NCBI RefSeq assembly: GCF_036588685.1
Contig: NC_086382.1
Span: 77,721,999 to 77,785,998 of the forward strand
Length of the DNA: 64,000 nt
DNA from: Mytilus trossulus
Taxonomy: Eukaryota > Mollusca > Bivalvia > Mytilida > Mytilidae
Direction: 5' to 3'
In this document: piece after piece, positions 46,001 through 56,925 of the stretch
Layout: each line of letters starts with the position of its first letter
Position numbering within the stretch: position 1 is the stretch's first letter
Notes under the pieces: model-generated
What the model was told of the DNA's origin: nothing
Databases searched by the model: none
What the model saw: only the letters and a program-made list of their open reading frames with translations
Made by a program: the position numbers and the translations under genes

Positions 46001-47378
46001 ATATATTTTGAGTTAGCGCAGATGAAGTTTTATATATTTTGAGTTAGCACAGATGAAGTTTTATATATTTTGAGTTAGCACAGATGAAGTTTTATATATT
46101 TTGAGTTAGCGCAGATGAAGTTTTATATATTTTGAGTTAGCACAGATGAAGTTTTATATATTTTGAGTTAGCACAGATGAAGTTTTATATATTTTGAGTT
46201 AGCGCAGATGAAGTTTTATATATTTTGAGTTAGCGCAGATGAAGTTTTATATATTTTGAGTTAGCACAGATGAAGTTTTATATATTTTGAGTTAGCGCAG
46301 ATGAAGTTTTATATATTTTGAGTTAGCACAGATGAAGTTTTATATATTTTGAGTTAGCGCAGATGAAGTTTTATATATTTTGAGTTAGCGCAGATGAAGT
46401 TTTATATATTTTGAGTTAGCGCAGATGAAGTTTTATATATTTTGAGTTAGCGCAGATGAAGTTTTATATTTTTTGATATAATTTGTCTCAAAAGTAGTAC
46501 AGCACACTGTAAATTTTTTATTGAGAAGCGCAGGTGGGATTTTTTACATTTTCATTTATGTTCTAAAAGAAATGCACTACCAAATAGTTGTGGTCTCAAA
46601 ACTAAGATAATGCCCTTGCTAGCATATAACGCTTTAATAAACATAACTCAAGAACTCTAAAAGTGAAGCTGCCAAAATTTGAATTTGAACTGAGTTTAGT
46701 GTTAATAAGCATTAAGACATTATATAAACATATCATTAAATTCAGATAAATGAAAAACGAACAAATTGACACTATTTATATAATTCCAAGACAGTTGGGG
46801 GGCACCAGAAGTGATGAAGCAGCGCATCTACTTTGGACACATATCTACTTTTTTATATGGGCTCTGACATCCCATGGCCCCATCTTGTCATGCTTGTCTG
46901 GCAAAACAGCCGTTGGACGTCAGAGTAATCTCGGACTAATACAATATCAGCTTCACATAATTGAAGATTATGAACTGTTGCATATGCAGAGTATGTGATT
47001 TTTCCATGTTCTCGTCTTTTGAAATCCTTAGAGAAAACCCTCGCCCTGGTTGCCCTCTGAGAAAAAAAAATCCCTGCCATATTGATATCCAAATGCTACA
47101 CGAACACAAAGTCTCTGTTATGATCTGTAACCACCCTTCATGTTTATTATGATTGAGAAATATATATAAACTCATAAAACTTACGCACAATGAAGACAAT
47201 AAAATTGAGCACCGCCTGGTTTATCTAAATTTACTTCTTGTTCCAGAAGTTTGGTGGAATTTTTAGGTAACATATCTTCGTGAATTTGGTCTAAATCTTT
47301 TGTCTTTCTTTTCGTTCGATACTTTTCTTTCAAAGGTTTATCACCTTTATGTTGCTTCTTTCTGGCGTACCTCCCCAT
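42855..47378 (-). CDS. ZNF593: ZNF593 orthologue (C2H2 zinc finger ribosome-biogenesis factor), three exons
   Basis: Joining exons 47378-47185, 44878-44816 and 43008-42855 gives a 136-residue protein, close to the ~134 of the human protein. It starts [10 protein letters not shown] and has the family's basic N-terminus with [10 protein letters not shown]. One C2H2 finger (C61, C64, H77, H83) is split by the first intron. The conserved [18 protein letters not shown] box lies in exon 3. All introns have GT-AG borders (GTAAGT after exon 1, GTAAGA after exon 2), and the reading phase matches across both junctions. ZNF593 and yeast Bud20 act in nuclear 60S pre-ribosome export. Intron 1 (2.3 kb) and intron 2 (1.8 kb) each contain a related MITE, and the intron 2 acceptor is tandemly repeated. 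The gene is intact as read. Confidence 0.95.
42973..43510 (-). repeat. 59-bp tandem array copying the ZNF593 exon 3 splice acceptor, 9 copies
   Basis: On the gene strand each unit reads TTTAGTATTATTATCTTTCA, G/GGTAAAAGCATTACAG, (A/G)TTGAACCCTACACACAAGC. It thus contains a polypyrimidine tract, the AG acceptor and the first 36 or so bases of exon 3. Only the copy nearest 42973 runs into the rest of exon 3. In the other copies the frame would meet TAG soon after the exon-like part. Confidence 0.93.
43700..43865 (-). repeat. Dispersed repeat fragment in ZNF593 intron 2
   Basis: Reverse complement of the 'gaagatgtggtatgattgcc' family: 'ctcgtttaaattgttttaca', 'gggccttttatagctgacta', 'atctcattggcaatcatacc' and 'acatcttctttt' correspond in order to 54110-54275. 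Confidence 0.75.
44042..44492 (+). mobile_element. 451-bp MITE in ZNF593 intron 2
   Basis: The ends are GGTCCGAGACCACAATT and AATTGTGGTCTAGGACC. The interior matches the element at 45413-46600 along its length but has the 'ttttgagttagagctgatga' segment only once. It lies between ZNF593 exons 2 and 3. Confidence 0.88.
44816..44878 (-). CDS. ZNF593: ZNF593 exon 2
   Basis: A 63-base exon bounded by TTTTACAG (acceptor) and GTAAGA (donor). It encodes [20 protein letters not shown] with the two zinc-ligand histidines. A 120-codon open frame on the opposite strand across this exon is spurious. Confidence 0.95.
45413..46600 (+). mobile_element. 1.19-kb MITE in ZNF593 intron 1 with an internal 31-bp array
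   Basis: Same family as 44042-44492: GGTCCAAGACCACAATTG at the left, 'agttgtggtctc' at the right, with matching flanks such as 'cctcaaattgcaag', 'aaagtagtgatt-agtccagc' and 'tctaaaagaaatgcacta'. The extra length is an internal tandem array at 45722-46470. It lies between exons 1 and 2. Confidence 0.88.
45722..46470 (+). repeat. 31-bp minisatellite inside a MITE, about 24 copies
   Basis: The unit is GCGCAGATGAAGTTTTATAT followed by ATTTTGAGTTA, with GCACAG and GCTCAG variants. Units are almost identical, which suggests recent expansion. The sister MITE has the unit once. Confidence 0.96.
47185..47378 (-). CDS. ZNF593: ZNF593 exon 1 (coding part)
   Basis: 194 coding bases from ATG at 47378 to the GC of a split Ala codon. 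The donor GTAAGT follows at once. It encodes residues 1-64 with the first two zinc ligands, C61 and C64. Confidence 0.95.
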
Positions 47379-47660
47379 CGCTGTCTTCAGAAAATAAATA
47401 AACTTTGTGATGAATTTGTGTTATTACACGTGCAATAGCCGGAAGTCTGTGGAATGAAATAAAAGCCAGACCAGTATCGGCCACACACTCTATAAAATTC
47501 CGGATTTTTAGATAACTCAGGAACATTTATTTTAGATATATATACTGTTCCAAGAATAACCACAAACCACAAAAGATTTATTTAAAGTCGAATTTAAAAG
47601 ATTTTAGAGTATAAAGTATTGAAACAATTAGCAGGGCATATCCCAGACTAGATCATGCAT
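47379..47660 (-). promoter_or_regulatory. ZNF593 5' flank (presumed promoter region)
   Basis: Sequence immediately upstream of the ZNF593 ATG, before the RT pseudogene begins at about 47680. I cannot identify a specific promoter element; the assignment rests on position only. Confidence 0.35.
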
Positions 47661-47679
47661 ACGTCGTTTATGTGATTCA

Positions 47680-48965
47680 GTAATCGGTTCTACTCTTCTT
47701 ATTTAAAAAAAAAAGTTTAATAAATGTCAATAAGATAGTAACCCAACAGCACACAACTAAATTTACAGATGGCCTAAAAGATGGACACTGGCATCGCCGG
47801 ATTCTATAGTATATAACATAGAAAACTAAAGAATAAACAACACGAACCCCAACAAAAACTAGGGGTGATCTCAGGTGCTCCGGAAAGGGAAAGCAGATCC
47901 TGCTCCACATGTGGCACCTGTCGTGTTGCTTATGTGATTACAAATCCGGTAAATAGTCTAATTCGGTAGGTCACATTCATGAAAGGGAAGGGGATTGACG
48001 TAAGGAACATATCCGATATCTATGGTGGCCGGATGCGGCCATTAAATTTTCGTCTTTTCGTGTTTTCTCCTTCAACTTTCACGCGAAATCGAGAAATCGA
48101 GAAATCCGGAAATCATGAAATCGAGAAATCGAGAAAGCGAAAACGCGAAATCGAGAAAGCAAAAACTCGAAAACGCGAAAGCGAAAACGCGAAATCGAGA
48201 AAGCGAAAACGCGAAATCTAGAAAGCGCAAACGCGAAATCGAGAAATCTATTTCATTTCGCGTTTTCGCTTTCCTGATTTCGCGTCTTCGCGTTTTTACT
48301 TTTCTTGATTTCTCGATTTCTCGATTTCTCGATTTCGCGTGAAAGTGAAAGGAGAAAACGCGAAAACACGAAATGGCCGCATCCGGCCACCATAGATATC
48401 ATTTGTGAAACGGTTATTCCATAACGGTCAACCAACTCGTGATGGCGTCCGTAAAATTTACGAAGGGATGATTTCAACTTCAACATTTGGAACTCTTGGT
48501 TTAATAGCTTCCTTTTGAGCAGCAAACCTCTATCAAGAAAATCATGATAGGAAATGCAAGCACGGGAATATCGTATCAATTAGGAGATATATACCCCGTA
48601 TGCAGGCGCTGCTGGAATGTTGCTACTTAGAAATGGAAAGTTCACAAATAAAAAGCTGAAATCATCTCTTTTGTCGTAAAGTTTTGTTTTCAATCGACCC
48701 TCATTGTCAATTTCAAGATGTAAGTCAAGATATGAAGCCGACTTAACTGTATCTGTAGTATCCTTTATCTCTAGTTCGATGGGATAGATGCGTTCCACAT
48801 AGTCACCAAATTTTGAATTGTTTAGTGAAAGAACATCATCTATATAGCAGAAAGTAGAGTTAAAGGATATTGCTTACTTCTTATCTTTCTTCCTAAGAAG
48901 TTCCTGCATGAAGTCAGCCTCATAATAATAAAGAAAAAAGTCGGCAATATAGTCGTAGTCATGTC
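47680..48965 (-). pseudogene. Reverse transcriptase pseudogene (Penelope-like or related)
   Basis: The minus strand encodes a retroelement RT fragment with the catalytic box FCYIDDVLSLNN at about 48820-48858, followed by PIELEIKDTTD, YLDLHLEIDNEGRLKTKLYD, NIPAAPAYGVYIS, LIRYSRAC and LRKFYGRHHELVDRYG. This is a family I know from mollusc, cnidarian and chordate genomes. It is dead: there is a TAA about 10 codons before the YIDD box, another after GVYIS, and a further stop in the C-terminal part (about 47930). A foldback element (48021-48394) splits it after VSQM; the frame resumes beyond as DMF-TSIPFPFMNVTYRI. The clade assignment is tentative. Confidence 0.75.
48021..48394. mobile_element. 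374-bp foldback element inserted in the RT pseudogene
   Basis: The ends are TATGGTGGCCGGATGCGGCC and GGCCGCATCCGGCCACCATA, exact inverted copies. The interior is built of 'gaaaacgcgaaatcgagaaa' words on the left and their complements on the right. GATATC stands on both sides (48015-48020, 48395-48400), consistent with a 6-bp target duplication. Since GATATC is itself a palindrome, the border between repeat end and duplication is ambiguous. Confidence 0.88.
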
Positions 48966-49430
48966 ATAGGCCTTTCAAACTCCAAATGACCACACTCAGT
49001 CAGCTTTAAATCATTATACCGCTTAATTCCTCTCTGAAAAATCCGCCAGTCCCTCTCAAGTAGCATTGATTTTTTTCTTCATTTTTCCAATGGAAAACAG
49101 TGTCACTCATTCAGTATGATGTTTTCAATAACTATTATTAAAAATATTTAAAGACAGTCGAAAGATACCACAGGGACATCGAAACTCACAAGTCGAAAAT
49201 AAACTGGCAACGCCATGACTAAAGACACAAACAAAAAAAAACAAAAAAAAACCCCAAAACCACCAACCAGATAGACAAACAGACATCCAATAGTACACAA
49301 AACTCAACATAAAAACTAAAGGTGATGACAGCAAAAAATTTGCAACTTCGATATTTTCGAAAAGCTTTTTACCAATCGTTGGTGTTGTTACCAAATATCT
49401 TGAGCCGAGAGGTTTTTATATCTTTTTAGA
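48966..49430. other. Non-coding stretch with retroelement-like remains
   Basis: Sequence upstream of the RT pseudogene on the minus strand, without recognisable domains. Homopolymer A runs lie at about 49220-49260. Confidence 0.35.
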
Positions 49431-49615
49431 GTTGTCCGAGCCTCATACTATAGCAACAGAGTGGTTTATTGTAGTTCAGGGTTGACAGAGCTACGCACTA
49501 TATTAACATATTGGTTTATTGTAGTTTATGGTAGCCAGAGCCATTTCCTATATTAACAGAGTGGTTTATTGAAGTTCAGGGATAACAGAGCCACGCATTG
49601 TATAAATTATATCAA
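49431..49615. repeat. Short degenerate tandem repeat, ~51 bp x 3.5
   Basis: The pattern 'acagagtggtttattgtagt', 'tcagggttgacagagc(c/t)acgc', 'actatattaac' recurs three to four times with substitutions. Confidence 0.7.
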
Positions 49616-50529
49616 ATTGTATTATTTATCAGTACTTTTGAAAAAGATAGATTGTTATGTTATCATGTTTTATTACAGCACTAGGACAGTTTATCTCTGA
49701 TTGACAATGTTGTAAATCCCCAATGTTTAATATTATTTAAATATTCCAAAACAAACATTGAAATATTGAAAAATGATAGATTAATTTATGTTGCGATCTT
49801 CAAATATTAGAACAAACAAATTTTTGAAGTATAAATGTAATTTACATATCATAAAATGTTTGAATACTGAATGTTCAAGTTACTTCAATATTTAAACCTA
49901 TAAAAACGTTTTGATTTAGGAGGGAAATAAATTCGCCTCATTTATGAAAGATTTGTTTTCTCATATACATTGGTTACATTGTTTTCTACACAAATAATCA
50001 ATTAAAATACCGTATTTCATAAGACTGTACTCTGCTATTTTTAAAATGGATATATTTTCTTTTGTCGAAAAGTTACTTTCTAAGTGAATTTGACATACAA
50101 TCAAAATGAAAATTAATAAATGTGAATCCGTTCCTCTATCTCCTGTTAACGTTTCTCAGTTTGTAGTAGATTCATCTTACTTTGAAAAAAACATATTAAA
50201 GTTATACAACCCTGATATTATCGAACCAAATTATTAAGTTACTTTCATCCTTATTTTCTCATTCAATTATTAAACACAACTGATATATTGAAGCTAAATT
50301 GTATCTAATAAGAATTAAGCCTCTGATATAATAAGGATTAATGGATTTGCAGTTTATTCAATGGCATATGATTTTTCGTACATAAATGACAGTGCATCAT
50401 GGGCCTCTAAAGGCTGGTTGGCATAAATATACATGTTAATTGACTGCTTATGTTTAAAATTGTAATAAATTGTATTTCATGTATATGTAACAAGTTGTAC
50501 TTTAAAATAAAAATATCTATCTATCTATA
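49616..50529. other. AT-rich stretch; possible retroposon 3' end
   Basis: No coding signal. It ends 'gtactttaaaataaaaat' followed by ATCT repeats (about 50513-50527), which resembles a LINE 3' end with a microsatellite tail. This is not certain. Confidence 0.35.
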
Positions 50530-50795
50530 CACAATAATGTGTCCATAGTATACGGATGTCCCACTCGCACTATCATTTTCTGTATGTTCAGTGGACAGTG
50601 AAATTGGTGTCAAAATCTGATTTGGCATTAAAATTGGAAAGATCATATCATAGGGAAAATTTGTACTAAGTTTCAAGTTGATTAGACTTAAAAAAAAACT
50701 TAATCTAAAACGGGACATACGGATGAACGGACGGACAGACGAACGGACGAAAGGACACACAGACTAGAAAGCATAATGCCTATGGGGCATAAAAA
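50530..50795 (+). mobile_element. Dispersed non-autonomous element with ggacggacgaac motif, copy 2
   Basis: Same order of blocks as 25270-25557: 'aatgtgtccatagtatacgg', 'tgtcccactcgcactatcat', 'gatcatatcatagggaaaat', 'gtactaagtttcaagttgat', 'acggacggacagacgaacgg', 'gcataatgcctatggggcat' and an A-rich end. Confidence 0.7.
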
Positions 50796-50862
50796 ATTTC
50801 AACCTATTATATATATATCATAAGATCAATTTTCAAAGGATTATTTTAATAAAACTATACTG

Positions 50863-52020
50863 CTAGCAGTGACCATTCAGGGATTTGATAAAACTGTACT
50901 ACGGGCGGTGACAATTCCGGGATTTGATAAAACTATACTACTGGCAGTGACAATTCAGGGATTCGATAAAACTATACTACGGGCTGCGACCATTTAGGGA
51001 TTTGAGAAAACTGTAATACGGGCGGCCATAATTCAGGGATTTGATAAAACTATACTACTGGCAGTTTCAATTGAGGGATTCGATAAAACCATACTACGGG
51101 CGGCGACCATTGAGAGATTCGATATAACGGTACTACGGGCGGCGACAATTCAGGGATTTGATATAACTATACTACGGGCTGCGACTATTCAGGGATTTGA
51201 TAAAACTGTACTACGGGCGGCGATAATTCAGGGATATGATAAAACTATACTACTGGCAGTTACAATTGAGGTATTTGATATAACGTTACTACGGGCGGAG
51301 ACAATTCCGGGATTTGATAAAACTATACTACTGGCAGTGACAATTCAGGGATTCGATAAAACTATACTACGGGCTGCGACCATTTAGGGATTTGAGAAAA
51401 CTGTAATACGGGCGGCCATAATTCAGGGATTTGATAAAACTATACTACTGGCAGTTTCAATTGAGGGATTCGATAAAACCATACTACGGGCGGCGACCAT
51501 TGAGAGATTCGATATAACGGTACTACGGGCGGCGACAATTCAGGGATTTGATATAACTATACTACGGGCTGCGACTATTCAGGGATTTGATAAAACTGTA
51601 CTACGGGCGGCGATAATTCAGGGATATGATAAAACTATACTACTGGCAGTTACAATTGAGGTATTTGATATAACGTTACTACGGGCGGAGACAATTCCGG
51701 GATTTGATAAAACTATACTACTGGCAGTGACAATTCAGGGATTCGATAAAACTATACTACGGGCTGCGACCATTCAGGGATTTGGTAAAAACTGTACTAC
51801 GGGCGGTGACAATTCAGGGATTTGGTAAATACTGTACTACGGGCGGTGATAATTCAGGGATATGATTAAACTATACTACTGGCAGTTTCAATTGAGGGAT
51901 TCGATAAAACTATACTACGGGCAGCGACCATTGAGGGATTTGATATAACTGTACTACGGGCGGCGACAATTCAGGGATTTGATATAACTATACTATGGGC
52001 GGCGACAATTTTGGGATTTA
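50863..52020 (+). repeat. 39-bp tandem array with 390-bp higher-order period
   Basis: The unit runs 'gggatttgataaaactatac', 'tac(t/g)ggc(a/g)g(t/c)gacaattca'. Variant units recur 390 bp apart (for example 'gagaaaactgtaatacggg' at about 51004 and 51394; 'gggcggagacaattccggg' at about 51294 and 51684), so blocks of ten units were duplicated. About 29-30 units in total. Confidence 0.94.
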
Positions 52021-52391
52021 TGTTTTCTTTTAGTACAGTGACACACAGCTGATTTGGTATCATATTATCTCCACAGGAAACAATCTCAATATGTCGTCTT
52101 TGTTTGTTTTCTGAGTCGGTAGGTAATATCTATACTATTAAACGAGAAGACCTCATTTTGGGTGTCGCTTCTCCTCCTTCCACAATAAATTGATCATTGT
52201 AACTGTATGTCCAATAGGTACCATGCATAGTCGCATTTGTCATCCATTCTTATGATTATTCAGTTTCGGTTATTTTGGGAGAAAAACGGAAAAAAAGAAG
52301 TCCGGATATGTGTCCGTCATCACCCCGGCTTTTATTCATAGACAACTTCCTCTTCCGTTTATTTTCCCAGAAGTTGTGTAAATTGACATTA

Positions 52392-52597
52392 GGGAGCTAC
52401 CATTTGATTTTTCACTCTGTTCGGTCCTGCCTTTTTTTTTTTTTTAGTTTATCCTGACTTTTTTTACCTAAATTATCGTCCTGATTTTTTTTTTTGCAAG
52501 TGTCTCATCCTGCCTTTTTTTTACTCAAAACTCCTGTCCTGCATATTTTTTTCAAATTTCATCCTAGCCCCCCCATAAAAATCAAATGGTAGCTCCC
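52392..52597. mobile_element. 206-bp MITE with TTA target duplication
   Basis: GGGAGCTACCATTTGATTTT at the left is matched by AAAATCAAATGGTAGCTCCC at the right, perfect over 20 bases. TTA flanks both sides (52389-52391, 52598-52600). The interior is T-rich with a repeated 'cctg(a/c)ctttttttt' word. Confidence 0.9.
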
Positions 52598-52599
52598 TT

Positions 52600-52930
52600 A
52601 CATACCCTATATTATCATGTTTTATTTAAGATTCATTAACTGAATCGTTTTATAAGAATATTGTCCCAAGTGTAAACAACAATCATTTGTGTAATTCACT
52701 TATCGTCACGTAAATAACGACACATGCATAGCCTATATTATCATGTTTTATTTAAGATTCATGCAAGCCATTTTCACATTGACTGAATCGTTATATGTTG
52801 TCCCAAGTGTAAGCAACGAACCAGCCGGTGTGAAAATAAACACAATCATTTTTTTCATTCACTTATCGTCACGTAAATAACGACACAGACATAGCCTAAA
52901 TTATCATGTTTTGTTTAAGATTTAACTAGA
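52600..52930. repeat. ~130-bp tandem duplication, 2.3 copies
   Basis: 'atattatcatgttttattta' with 'agattcat' recurs at about 52609, 52736 and (varied) 52898; 'cacttatcgtcacgtaaata' with 'acgacaca' recurs at 52697 and 52860. The second copy has a ~30-bp extra segment. Confidence 0.75.
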
Positions 52931-54107
52931 AAATATAATTACCATAAATGGGGCATGAAAATTTATTGTTGAAAGTAAAAACTTTAACCTGAAGCCGGAC
53001 AGATTGAGAAGGACGGACTTACAAACGAACGGAGGAATGGGGCATACACATTTATTGTTGAAAGTGAAAGTAGTGATTTGATCAAAATGAAAGTAGGGTA
53101 GAGATTAGCGGGAGGCAAGACTTATTAGGAACGTCGGGATCTGGTGCTTTTAAGCTCGGGATTTCGGAACTGATTTATACGGGATGCGGGAATATTTTTT
53201 TTTTATTTCGGGATGTCGGGATATGAATTTCGTTAAAATACGCATCTCGGGATTTCATGTTTTTAAGCCCGGGATTTCAGAATCAGGGCCCCTCAGACCA
53301 CCCCTCAAATGAGCGTTAGTCATTTATACGAGATTCAAATCCTACCATTGGCATGTTAATAGGGCTTTCAAATGGAAAAGCACTGATGGATTGTTCTACA
53401 AGCACATTTTATTATCTAATAATAATGGTATGTAAGCAGCTTCATTTGTTTCATGATTGAAGCGGTGCAAATTTTTAATTTAATTTGACTTTTATTAAAA
53501 AATGCATTGTACCAAAGAGGAAGAATAATTGTGGCATAAGGCCAAAAACACAAAAAATAATCGAATTTAACAGAAAGGAAACACATAACGGAGGGCTTTT
53601 TGATACCTTATATGAAATTCTCCAGTCAAAATATCTTTTACAAAAAATTATCCTACAACAGTTTACAAGCTGTATATGCCCGCGATTTCGCGGGTGTGTT
53701 CTAGTAACTTGAAAACAACTAAGTAACGTAAATAAACTTTGATCCTTTAGCATGTTTAGGTAGGATATTGAGTGATTATTCGGTTGGATGGATGTAGTCA
53801 CTGTTATAAACATTCTCTAATTTTAATATTGTAATAATGATATACAGTAGAAAGTGCACTATACAGAAAGAGAACCAGTGCACTAATATAATTTTGTGAA
53901 ACACATGTTTGATATGATAGTAATGTAACAAATTAGGATAACGCCCTCAGGGAATATCCGATAAAAATGAATCTATTATCAGTAAAGATAAACTGCACAC
54001 AGTTTACATTGGCACTAACATTGATTTTGTCATCAGCGAATTAAAACATAATAACTATTGTACTTGTTTTGATTATTTTTTTTTCTTCTTCCGCCAAATT
54101 TCAAATA
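52931..54107. other. Non-coding stretch with dispersed fragments
   Basis: Fragments include a ggacgga-type piece at about 52985-53045 and a 'cgggatttcgg' repeat-rich segment at 53140-53290. A word around cgcgatttcgcggg lies at about 53681-53694. Open frames at 53475-53813 show no recognisable content. Confidence 0.4.
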
Positions 54108-54990
54108 TAAAAAAGAAGATGTGGTATGATTACCAATGAGACAACTACCCACAAAAGACACATACATTAACAAATATAGGTCACCATGCGGCCTTCAACA
54201 TACCGCATAGTTAGCTATAATAGGCCCCGATAAGACAATGTAAAAAAATTCAAACGAGAAAACTAACGGCCTTGTTTATGTAAAAAAAAATGAACGAAAA
54301 ACAAATATGTAACACATAAACAAACGACAACCACTGAATTACAGGCTCCTGACTTGGGACAGGCACATACATAAATAATGTGGCGGGATTAAACATGTTA
54401 GCGGGATCCCAACCCTCCCCTAACCTGGGACAGTGTTATAACAGTACAACATAAGAACGAACTATAAAAATCAGTCGAAAAAGGCTTAACTCATCAGATA
54501 GACAAAAAATACAAGTGGACGTGGCCGGGTACTTATACATCCCGACACAAAAAGACACAATGAACAGATCTGAGAGTACTCGCAGTTATCTGAAAGCTAG
54601 TTTAAAGCCACTAACAACTAATAAAAAAAATCATGCCTCTAAGACTAAACAATCAATCGGTACACATCCAACATACAATGGATTTAGTGTAAAGACGTCA
54701 TAAACAGCCAGAGAAAAACATGACCTTGTGCTATGCCAGGTTACAGGTATCGACAGATTGTAGATCAATGAAAATGTATAATTATGTATATAACATACTA
54801 GTAATATTTAGTTAGCTTGTAATCTACTGATTACAAAATCAATATTTATACCAATAAAAACAATAGTCAGTGATCTTATAACAGTGTTGAATAGGTAACC
54901 TTTAAGAATAAGTTTATTCAAAGGAGCATTGCAAGTTTACATGGATCATTTTTAAATTTCCAGGCACGGTTAACAACATTTCCTTAAAGG
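54108..54990 (+). repeat. Dispersed bivalve repeat, longest uninterrupted copy
   Basis: It begins 'aaaaagaagatgtggtatga', continues 'ttaccaatgagacaactacc', 'ggccccgataagacaatgta', 'caaacgacaaccactgaatt', 'gacttgggacaggcacatac', 'gtggcgggattaaacatgtt', 'taacctgggacagtgttata' and 'gtggacgtggccgggtactt', and ends near 'ccaggcacggttaacaac'. Related pieces occur at 14190-15210, 25112-26300, 41580-42330 and 43700-43865, and the 109-bp satellite derives from its middle. Confidence 0.85.
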
Positions 54991-56925
54991 GTTAGGGTAC
55001 TTGTTTTGTTGTTTTGCAAGATGTCACTTAGATTTTTCTGCATTTATGCTATCGAACAGTTTTTTGCGCTTTTGAGACTGACCCTATTCAGTCGAAAACT
55101 TTTTATCTCCCTAACACTTTTTTCTTTGTGGTGAGATCTTCTCCATAACCCTAAAAGAAAGCGACAATTTTTTTTTTACAAAATTGCTCGTTAACCAAAA
55201 TTATAAAAAAAACCTTCATTTCAACATATATAGCTTTAATTTCCATGACAAGGTGGTTTGGTTGTTTTTAATTATATATACTAGTATATATTAAAAACGT
55301 GTACCTTTACTGATACGCTTTATAACTTCACTTTTATATTATGAGGAAAATTCAATTTAAATTCATTTTATCCCTTTACAAAGTCGTGTCAGGTATTTGT
55401 ATCGTTATAATTATAAATGGTCGTTTGAGTACGATCTATTAAAGTAGACTTACAGCTATATAGGTGTACGACATATTTATCAGTTTTATTAACCTGACAA
55501 CAATTGCTCTTTTATATATACATGATTACATTTATTATATAAATCACCTGCTATCAAGTTAGTAATGCTTTCGTATCAAAAAGGGCACCTTGGCGCATTC
55601 AAGATGCTTATTAATCTGAACTTGTTGATTGTTCTATTATAATTGGAATTACATCTAAAATTTTGATAATAAATCACTGCAACTCTTATTTCGTAAATCA
55701 TGTCTATGGATTTTCCAAAGGATAAAAACAAGTACCTGTCGAGAGGTATATCCTGTATATCTTTAAAGTCGGCTTAACCCCCCTTTAAAAAAAACCCACA
55801 TAACCTAATTAATGAGCTCCGTCTTATTATGTTTGTACTATAGTTATAGTCTTGACCACAGCTTACAGCTAGGGTTAGGAAAGGACTAAGACATTTGTCA
55901 TATCTTTAAAATAAAATATGAAACTGAAAGGTAAATTGTTTATGAAGATGAGAAGCCATTATTAGATGATTTATAAAGTACCTGAGGTAATAAAGATCAC
56001 GACAACCGTCTTACGCTTTATCGACGATGTTAAACACCACATTTACCGCGTGAGAAACATAAACTCAAATCAATTATATAGAAAGCAATATTACTGATAT
56101 CATGTGTGTTATAATTTACAGTGGTCAAACAGAGACGTGTTTACAGCACTATCAGTTATAAAAAGGAAGTGAAATTCATTGGAGTAGATCGTAATGACTG
56201 TAGTTAAATAACTCTAATTTTCAACTATAATTTTGAATACAAGTAAAATATAATTTATTTAACTTTAAATTTCAGTTGTGCATTTTAAAAATACATATTA
56301 AAATGTATAGAAATTAACTAGCTTATACTTGTATACATTGAAATCTGTGTAAATATAGACATCTACAACGTGTGTTTGAACAAAGAGATGAATATCATTT
56401 TATTTTGTAATATTTTCATACAATGCATTGGATCTTCCTGAATGGATTTTTCAATATAAAGGAAAACTTAACAATAAAGGGGATAGTTAAATAGTGTAGG
56501 TATGTAACAATCAAGGACTGTGATGTGCTATTTCATTTTTCCAATTTTACAAGTGAACACTATTATCGGGAATGTTTTTTATTCGCTGAGAATTTAAAAT
56601 GTTGCTTTGTTGGATTTGAATCGCTTTTATACACCTTTTATCTACTGTTCCAGTTACGGAGAAATTTAATTGAAAGTCGTAACGAAAGAAGAATTTGACA
56701 TGTGTAGATATTAATTTTATATATAGTTAGAGAATTAACTAGGTTTACAAGACTTATATACCAGTTTATTACTAACAAGAGTCACTTGTATACTAACTTT
56801 ATCAATCATAAAGACAAAGTTTAAAGTTACAACAAAGTTATATTCATTTATAAATTATCTAAATTGGATTGAAAATGTCCGATTTGACTTAATATATTGT
56901 GAAACACCAGTTTAATTGATAACCC
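54991..56925. other. AT-rich upstream flank of the 56926-57918 gene
   Basis: 1.9 kb without recognisable exon or repeat. It presumably includes the promoter of the following gene, but no specific site can be supported. Confidence 0.4.

Noticed and set aside
47979..48342. Open frames rich in Arg, Lys and Glu in the foldback element
   Set aside because: They are translations of the low-complexity gaaaacgcgaaatcgag repeats of the foldback insert.
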